Source: Cupriavidus sp.
Lineage (GTDB): Bacteria > Pseudomonadota > Gammaproteobacteria > Burkholderiales > Burkholderiaceae
Direction of reading: 5' to 3'
DNA: 47,910 bases
Assembly (NCBI GenBank): GCA_031181345.1
Contig: JAPSLC010000040.1
Span: 1 to 47,910 of the forward strand
Below the pieces are notes generated by a model that saw only the letters and a program-made list of their open reading frames with translations, was not told where the DNA came from and made no database searches. The translations under genes and the position numbers were made by a program. Shown in pieces: positions 43,501 through 47,910 of the stretch. How positions within the stretch are numbered: the first letter of the stretch is position 1; every line of letters begins with the position of its first letter.

Positions 43501-43936
43501 TGCCGGTCCCGGACCCGATCCGACGGCGGGCACGCCGCCCTTGCGGGACGACGCGCGCCGGCTGTGCGCAGCGGACGATCTGGTCGAGGGCGGCGTCGGC
43601 GTGCGCTTTGCGGTGGGGATCGGCGGCCGGGAGATCGGCGCCTTCGTGGTCCGCTACGAGGGCGCGGTGCATGGCTATCTGAACCAGTGCGCCCATGTGC
43701 CGATGGAGCTCGACTGGCAGGAAGGCCACTTTTTCGAATCGTCGGGCCTATACTTGATGTGCGCAACACATGGCGCGGTCTATCAGCCCGACAGCGGACT
43801 GTGCGTCGGCGGACCGTGCCGCGGCGCCTCGCTCGCCAAGCTGCGTGTCGAGGAGCGCGACGGCGCCGTCTACTGGATACCGGAGTCGCCGTACGACGAT
43901 CCGCCTTCGCCACCGTCGCCACCGCCTGTGCCGTAA
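43487..43936 (+). CDS. Rieske [2Fe-2S] domain protein
   Basis: A stand-alone Rieske protein of 149 residues with Cys68-x-His70 (QCAHVPMEL) and Cys92-x2-His95 (MCATHGAVY), the four ligands of a Rieske cluster, followed by CVGGPCRG. No membrane anchor or oxygenase catalytic domain is present, so it resembles soluble ferredoxin-like Rieske proteins. ATG 43487 or 43493 both overlap the end of the phosphatase gene, indicating coupled translation. The Pro-rich C-terminus (PPSPPSPPPVP) is low complexity. Redox partner unknown. Confidence 0.9.
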   Translation: MPMADAGPGPDPTAGTPPLRDDARRLCAADDLVEGGVGVRFAVGIGGREIGAFVVRYEGAVHGYLNQCAHVPMELDWQEGHFFESSGLYLMCATHGAVYQPDSGLCVGGPCRGASLAKLRVEERDGAVYWIPESPYDDPPSPPSPPPVP

Positions 43937-44059
43937 GCAGCGGACGCCGCGACCGCGCATCAGACACCGCAATTTGACCGGGAAACCCCAGGGGCCGAGA
44001 ACGCAGCGTTCGCGATGTCCGCAACGTCCGCGCAGCGGCGCCCGTTCGAGAGTATTTGC

Positions 44060-45256
44060 ATGACAGACCAGAACAAACCGCCGGCGAACCCGAACGAGCC
44101 CGATCACGAGGCGGGCCATCAATCTCGTCAGGATCGTCAGGACGAGCGCGAGCGCGGGCACGAGGACAGGCTCGAGGACAGCGAGCGGCTCGAAACCGCG
44201 CGCCACGCCGACTATCCGCTCGAGGCCGAGGTGCGCGACGCCCAGGCGGCCGCACGCCGCGAATCGGTCGAGCGCAAGGCGCGGCTCAAGGGAGAGTCGG
44301 CCGGGCCGGTCAAGACCGGAGCCGGCTGGGAGCGCGATGTGCTCGAACGCGTGCTGATGGCCACCTTGCGCGAGCAACGGGCGGCGCGCCGCTGGAAGAT
44401 CTTCTTCCGCCTCGCCGGTTTCGCGCTGTTCGCGCTGGTGCTGTTCTCGTTGTTCGACTTCAAGACCGATGGCGCCATCACCAGTGGCCGGCATACCGCG
44501 ATGGTCACGCTCGAGGGCGAGATTGCCGCCGGCACGCCGGCCAGCGCCGAGTCGATCAACGCCTCGCTGCAGGCTGCCTTTGCCGATGCCAACGCCGCTG
44601 GCGTGATCCTGAAGATCAACTCTCCCGGCGGCTCGCCGGTGCAGGCCGGCATCATCAACGACGAAATCCAGCGGCTGCGCTCGCTGCACCCGTCCAAGCC
44701 GCTGTACGTGGTGGTCGAGGAAATCTGCGCCTCGGGCGGTTACTACGTGGCGGCCGCGGCGGACAAGATCTATGTCGACAAGGCCAGCATCGTGGGTTCG
44801 ATCGGCGTGCTGATGGACGGCTTCGGCTTTACCGGGTTGATGGACAAGCTGGGCGTCGAGCGCCGGCTGTACACCTCGGGCGCCAACAAGGGCATGCTGG
44901 ACCCGTTCTCGCCGGAGTCGCCGCAGCAGAAGGCCTTTGCCGAGCAGATGCTGCGCCAGATCCACGAGCAGTTCATCGCGGTGGTGAAGGAAGGGCGCGG
45001 CAATCGCCTGAAGGACGATCCGACGCTGTTCTCGGGCCTGTTCTGGTCGGGCGAGCGCAGCATCGAGCTGGGCCTGGCCGACGGCCTGGGCAGCGCCGAA
45101 TCGGTGGCGCGCGACGTGCTCAAGGCCGAAAACATCGTCGACTACACGGTCAAGGAGAACATCGCCGAGCGCGTGGCCAAGCGCTTCGGCGCTGCGGTCG
45201 GGACCGCGGCCGCCAAGACCCTGATGTGGAGCTCGCGGCTGCAGTCGCTGTATTGA
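44060..45256 (+). CDS. sppA: signal peptide peptidase SppA, 36K type
   Basis: Membrane-anchored serine protease that degrades cleaved signal peptides. The 398-residue protein has a charged cytoplasmic N-terminus of about 110 residues, one membrane helix at about 113-132 (FFRLAGFALFALVLFSLF), and a ClpP-fold domain with nucleophile Ser225 (CASGGYYVAAAADK) and general-base Lys277 (YTSGANKGMLDPF). ATG 44060 is chosen; the frame is open 15 codons further up. The 123-base gap from the Rieske gene shows no terminator, so it may belong to the same transcript. Confidence 0.94.
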   Translation: MTDQNKPPANPNEPDHEAGHQSRQDRQDERERGHEDRLEDSERLETARHADYPLEAEVRDAQAAARRESVERKARLKGESAGPVKTGAGWERDVLERVLMATLREQRAARRWKIFFRLAGFALFALVLFSLFDFKTDGAITSGRHTAMVTLEGEIAAGTPASAESINASLQAAFADANAAGVILKINSPGGSPVQAGIINDEIQRLRSLHPSKPLYVVVEEICASGGYYVAAAADKIYVDKASIVGSIGVLMDGFGFTGLMDKLGVERRLYTSGANKGMLDPFSPESPQQKAFAEQMLRQIHEQFIAVVKEGRGNRLKDDPTLFSGLFWSGERSIELGLADGLGSAESVARDVLKAENIVDYTVKENIAERVAKRFGAAVGTAAAKTLMWSSRLQSLY

Positions 45257-45311
45257 GCGTGGATCGGGCCGCGAACCGTTTGGCGGTCCGGCGTCCGGCG
45301 TCCGGCGGCGC

Positions 45312-46043
45312 TCAGGCCGCCAGGATCGAAAAGATCGCCGGCCGCTTGTGCAGTTCGAGCCGCCCCGGCTGCCAGGCCGACAGCGGTTGCGTGACGATGG
45401 TCTCGCCCGGCAGCGTCAGGTCGACCGCGATCGACAGCAGCGTGGTGCCGGCGCAGCTGGCCTTCAGCGCCGCCAGCAGCGCATCGTTGCGATACGGCGT
45501 TTCGATCCAGACCTGGGTTTGCCGGTGCTTGCGCGACCATTGCTCCAGTTCGCGCAGCCGCTGCGTGCGCTCGGCGGGATCGACCGGCAGATAGCCGTTG
45601 AACGCAAAGCTCTGGCCGTTCAGCCCCGAGCCCATCACGGCCAGCAGGATCGAACTGGGCCCGACCAGCGGCCGCACCCGTACGCCGCGCGCGTGGGCCA
45701 GCCGGACCAGGTTCGCGCCGGGGTCGGCCACCGCCGGCACGCCAGCCTCCGACAGCATGCCGGCGTCGCGACCCGCCAGCACCGGGGCCAGCAGTTCCGC
45801 CAGCGCGCCCTCCGGCGTATTGACGTTCAGCTCGCGGATCTCGATCTGCTGGATCGGCCGCGCCAGCGGGCAGGTCTGCCCGAGCTTCTTCAGATAGGCG
45901 CGCGCGGTCTTGGCGTTTTCCGCGACCAGGTAGTCCAGGCCCGCGGCGATCTGCTGGACGTCGGCCGGGATCACGGCCGGCAGCGGATCGGCCTCGTCTC
46001 GTTTGCCCAGCGTGTTGGGAATCAGGTATAGCGTGCCGCTCAT
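45312..46043 (-). CDS. SAM-dependent methyltransferase of the RsmI/tetrapyrrole methylase family
   Basis: A 243-residue protein of the tetrapyrrole-methylase fold. Seen are the N-terminal GTLYLIPNTLGKRD, the glycine-rich SEAGVPAVADPGANLV loop and LVGPSSILLAVMGSGLNGQ, as in RsmI (16S rRNA 2'-O-methyltransferase). It differs from true RsmI at the N-terminus and is shorter, so it is likely the related YabN/RsmI-like paralogue whose substrate is unknown. Convergent with sppA. It follows maf by 43 bases on the same strand, so the two form an operon. Confidence 0.85.
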   Translation of the reverse strand: MSGTLYLIPNTLGKRDEADPLPAVIPADVQQIAAGLDYLVAENAKTARAYLKKLGQTCPLARPIQQIEIRELNVNTPEGALAELLAPVLAGRDAGMLSEAGVPAVADPGANLVRLAHARGVRVRPLVGPSSILLAVMGSGLNGQSFAFNGYLPVDPAERTQRLRELEQWSRKHRQTQVWIETPYRNDALLAALKASCAGTTLLSIAVDLTLPGETIVTQPLSAWQPGRLELHKRPAIFSILAA

Positions 46044-46086
46044 GGGCGGATTTCCTTGGCAGCGGAAAGGGAAGGGCCCGTGAAAA

Positions 46087-46722
46087 TCAGGCGGTGAAGA
46101 ACGGATAGCCGACGCGGCGCAGCATGCCGGTCAGCGCGATCAGCGGCAGGCCGACCAGCGCGGTCGGATCGTCGGACTCGACGCGCGACAGCAGCGCAAT
46201 GCCGAGCCCCTCCGATTTGGCGCTGCCGGCCACGTCATAGGGCCGCTCCAGCCGCAGGTAGGCCTCCAGCTCGGCGTCGTCCAGCTCGCGAAAGGTCGCC
46301 TCGGTACGCACGTCCTCGAGTTGGACCTCGCCGCTGCGGCCGTCCAGCAGGCACAGCGCCGAATGGAACGTCACGGTGCGGCCGCGCATCCAGCGCAATT
46401 GCGCCAGCGCCTGTTCGTGCGAGCCGGGCTTGCCGACCTGGGCACCGTCCAGCGTGGCGACCTGGTCGGAACCGATCACCAGCGCGCCGGGGTGGCGGGC
46501 CGCGATCGCCTCGGCCTTGCGGCGCGACAGGCGCAGCGCGGTCGCCTCGGGCGCCTCGCCGGGCAGCGGCGTCTCGTCGATGTCGGGCACGTCGATCTCG
46601 AACGGAATGCGCAGGCGCTCCAGCAGCTCGCGGCGATAGCGCGAGCTGGAACCGAGAATCAGCCTGGGAAGCGCGGGGGGCGCCGCCGGGGGTGGCGCAG
46701 CGGGTGTCACGGCGGAAGACAT
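46087..46722 (-). CDS. maf: Maf-like nucleotide pyrophosphatase (YceF type)
   Basis: Maf/YceF-family house-cleaning nucleoside triphosphate pyrophosphatase of 211 residues; the YceF subgroup prefers m7GTP. Signatures: LILGSSSRYRRELLERL near residue 20, the catalytic SDQVATLDGAQVGKPG and the SAKSEGLG loop. It has an extra Ala/Pro-rich N-terminus of about 19 residues. Its position next to yceD-rpmF, divergently transcribed, is the common proteobacterial arrangement and supports the YceF assignment. Confidence 0.92.
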   Translation of the reverse strand: MSSAVTPAAPPPAAPPALPRLILGSSSRYRRELLERLRIPFEIDVPDIDETPLPGEAPEATALRLSRRKAEAIAARHPGALVIGSDQVATLDGAQVGKPGSHEQALAQLRWMRGRTVTFHSALCLLDGRSGEVQLEDVRTEATFRELDDAELEAYLRLERPYDVAGSAKSEGLGIALLSRVESDDPTALVGLPLIALTGMLRRVGYPFFTA

Positions 46723-46776
46723 ATATAAGTGATTGAAGCGAAAGAGGAATGCGCAACAGCCAAAGCGCTTGCGCCT

Positions 46777-46806
46777 TTGACTGCGGCGGAGAAATCAACG
46801 TATAAT
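46777..46806 (+). promoter_or_regulatory. sigma-70 promoter of yceD-rpmF operon
   Basis: TTGACT at 46777-46782, an 18-base spacer and a perfect TATAAT at 46801-46806. Transcription would begin near 46813, leaving a leader of about 160 bases before yceD. Best-matched promoter in the window. Confidence 0.88.
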
Positions 46807-46973
46807 CACGCGTTTTACCGCGCAGGCATCTGCCGCGTGGTGTCCTGCAGGTACCCGATGCGGCGCGGTTCGTACTCTTGTGCGGCGGCCTCGTCACTCA
46901 GTGGCCGCTGCGGCGACAGGACCAGCTTCAAGCAGCATTGCCAGCGCCATCCGGTACAGGCGCACTCAGCGAC

Positions 46974-47567
46974 ATGACTCAGCCCATCGACTTGCAAGCG
47001 TTCGATCTCTTCGAGTTCTGCCGGTCCTCGGGCTCGGCGGCCGGCGAGATCGCGGCGCGTGAATTGCCGCGCATCATAGCCGAGACCTCCGCCGAAGCGC
47101 CAGCCTCGGCTCCGGACGAAGTGTTCCGCTACACCATGAGCGGTTCCGCTCACGATGAAGCGGCCGAGCCCGGCAAGCCGGCGCGCCGGCGCCTGTTCCT
47201 CGACCTGGCGGTGCAGGGCGGCATGTGGCTGAACTGTCAGCGTTGCCTGGCGGTCTACGCCGAGCCGATCTCGACTGCGACCCGGTTCGAGGTGGTGGCA
47301 AGCGAAGCCGAGGCCGACGCCGCGCCGATGGACGACGACGAGATCGATGTCATCGCGGGCTCGCGCCGATTCGATCTGCTGGCGCTGATCGAGGACGAGA
47401 TCCTGCTGTCGCTGCCGGTGGCGCCGAAGCACGAGGTCTGCCCGGCGGTGCACGAGAGCCTGGTGACCGGAGCCGACGGCAGCGTCGAGCCGGAACCCGA
47501 GGACGAACAGGAAGAAAAGCGGCCGTCGCCCTTTGCGGCGCTGGCCAGTCTGAAGACGAAGCACTGA
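46974..47567 (+). CDS. yceD: YceD family (DUF177) protein
   Basis: A 197-residue acidic protein of the YceD family. The conserved CxxC (NCQRCLAVY, near residue 88) is followed by the Asp/Glu-rich segment, LALIEDEILLSLPV and HEVCP, the usual hallmarks. Homologues in plants and bacteria are linked to 23S rRNA accumulation and ribosome assembly. ATG 46974 gives the family start; the open frame to 46878 is not conserved. It precedes rpmF by 132 bases. Confidence 0.93.
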   Translation: MTQPIDLQAFDLFEFCRSSGSAAGEIAARELPRIIAETSAEAPASAPDEVFRYTMSGSAHDEAAEPGKPARRRLFLDLAVQGGMWLNCQRCLAVYAEPISTATRFEVVASEAEADAAPMDDDEIDVIAGSRRFDLLALIEDEILLSLPVAPKHEVCPAVHESLVTGADGSVEPEPEDEQEEKRPSPFAALASLKTKH

Positions 47568-47699
47568 CGCCCGGACACGGTCCGTGACGGCGCGCTTCTG
47601 CAGTAAAACGTCGTACCCGTAATCAGCATCCGGCCGGGCCCGGCTACGCCTCGTGCGGGATGCGTGTGTTAATATCCGCAAATTCTCCAAGGAGTCATC

Positions 47700-47879
47700 A
47701 TGGCTGTTCAACAGAACAAGAAGTCGCCGTCCAAGCGCGGCATGCATCGTTCGCACGATCACCTGTCCGTCGCGCCGCTGGCAGTCGAGCCGACCACGGG
47801 TGAGACGCACCTGCGCCACCACGTGAGCCCGAACGGCTACTACCGTGGCCGCAAGGTCGTCAAGACCAAGAACGACTGA
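47700..47879 (+). CDS. rpmF: 50S ribosomal protein L32
   Basis: L32 of the 50S subunit, 59 residues: MAVQQNKKSPSKRGMHRSHD at the N-terminus and the family end GYYRGRKVV. It is the type without the zinc CxxC pairs (SPNGYYRG). A textbook AAGGAG site lies at 47689-47694. A TAATAT box at about 47670 may be an extra promoter. plsX is expected just beyond the right edge. Confidence 0.97.
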   Translation: MAVQQNKKSPSKRGMHRSHDHLSVAPLAVEPTTGETHLRHHVSPNGYYRGRKVVKTKND

Positions 47880-47910
47880 AGCATTCGCTCGGCGTGACGC
47901 TGCGTCCCGC

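Overview
The window is 47.9 kb of GC-rich chromosomal DNA from a beta-proteobacterium, most likely Burkholderiaceae of the Cupriavidus/Ralstonia group. This is inferred from protein sequences, codon use and gene order, in particular the block leuCDB-asd-fimV-truA-trpF-trpB-(DNA methyltransferase)-trpA-accD-folC-dedD-like-cvpA-purF-metZ. It is dense core housekeeping DNA. I see no prophage, insertion sequence, CRISPR array or recent genomic island.

Layout. 1-1.3 kb: 3' end of gltA. 1.5-3.3 kb: a chemoreceptor. 3.6-22.2 kb, all on +: leucine genes, asd, fimV, truA, tryptophan genes with a beta-class DNA methyltransferase inserted between trpB and trpA, accD, folC, a SPOR protein, cvpA, purF and metZ. 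22.3-27.2 kb, all on -: a NodIJ-type ABC exporter, a VanZ-like protein, rpsU, tRNA-Asn(GTT), ferredoxin-NADP reductase and a 7Fe ferredoxin. 27.6-33.6 kb on +: pncB, a lone lutC-like gene, an NhaD/ArsB-like ion transporter, a 2-hydroxyacid dehydrogenase and rmuC. 33.7-40.9 kb on -: a small membrane protein, moeA-mobA-moaA (molybdenum cofactor) and rne. 41.7-45.3 kb on +: rluC, a HAD phosphatase, a Rieske protein and sppA. 45.3-46.7 kb on -: an RsmI-family methyltransferase and maf. 47-47.9 kb on +: yceD-rpmF, which usually precedes plsX and fab genes, here off the right edge.

The most interesting signal is upstream of asd. A 44-codon ORF at 7015-7149 ends in a Thr/Ile-rich stretch (ITATTIKTIIKTTIA). 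It is followed by mutually exclusive RNA hairpins, the last a perfect 9-bp stem with a T-run just before asd. This has every element of a ribosome-mediated threonine/isoleucine attenuator controlling aspartate-semialdehyde dehydrogenase. I do not know of one described at asd in beta-proteobacteria.

Other structure includes two families of dispersed palindromic repeats. One family sits, in all three copies, between the stop codon and the intrinsic terminator of a minus-strand gene. There is also an exact-period array of five 12-bp repeats between divergent fdxA and pncB, a FimV that appears to lack its usual C-terminal domain, and an 837-bp hairpin-bearing gap upstream of rne.
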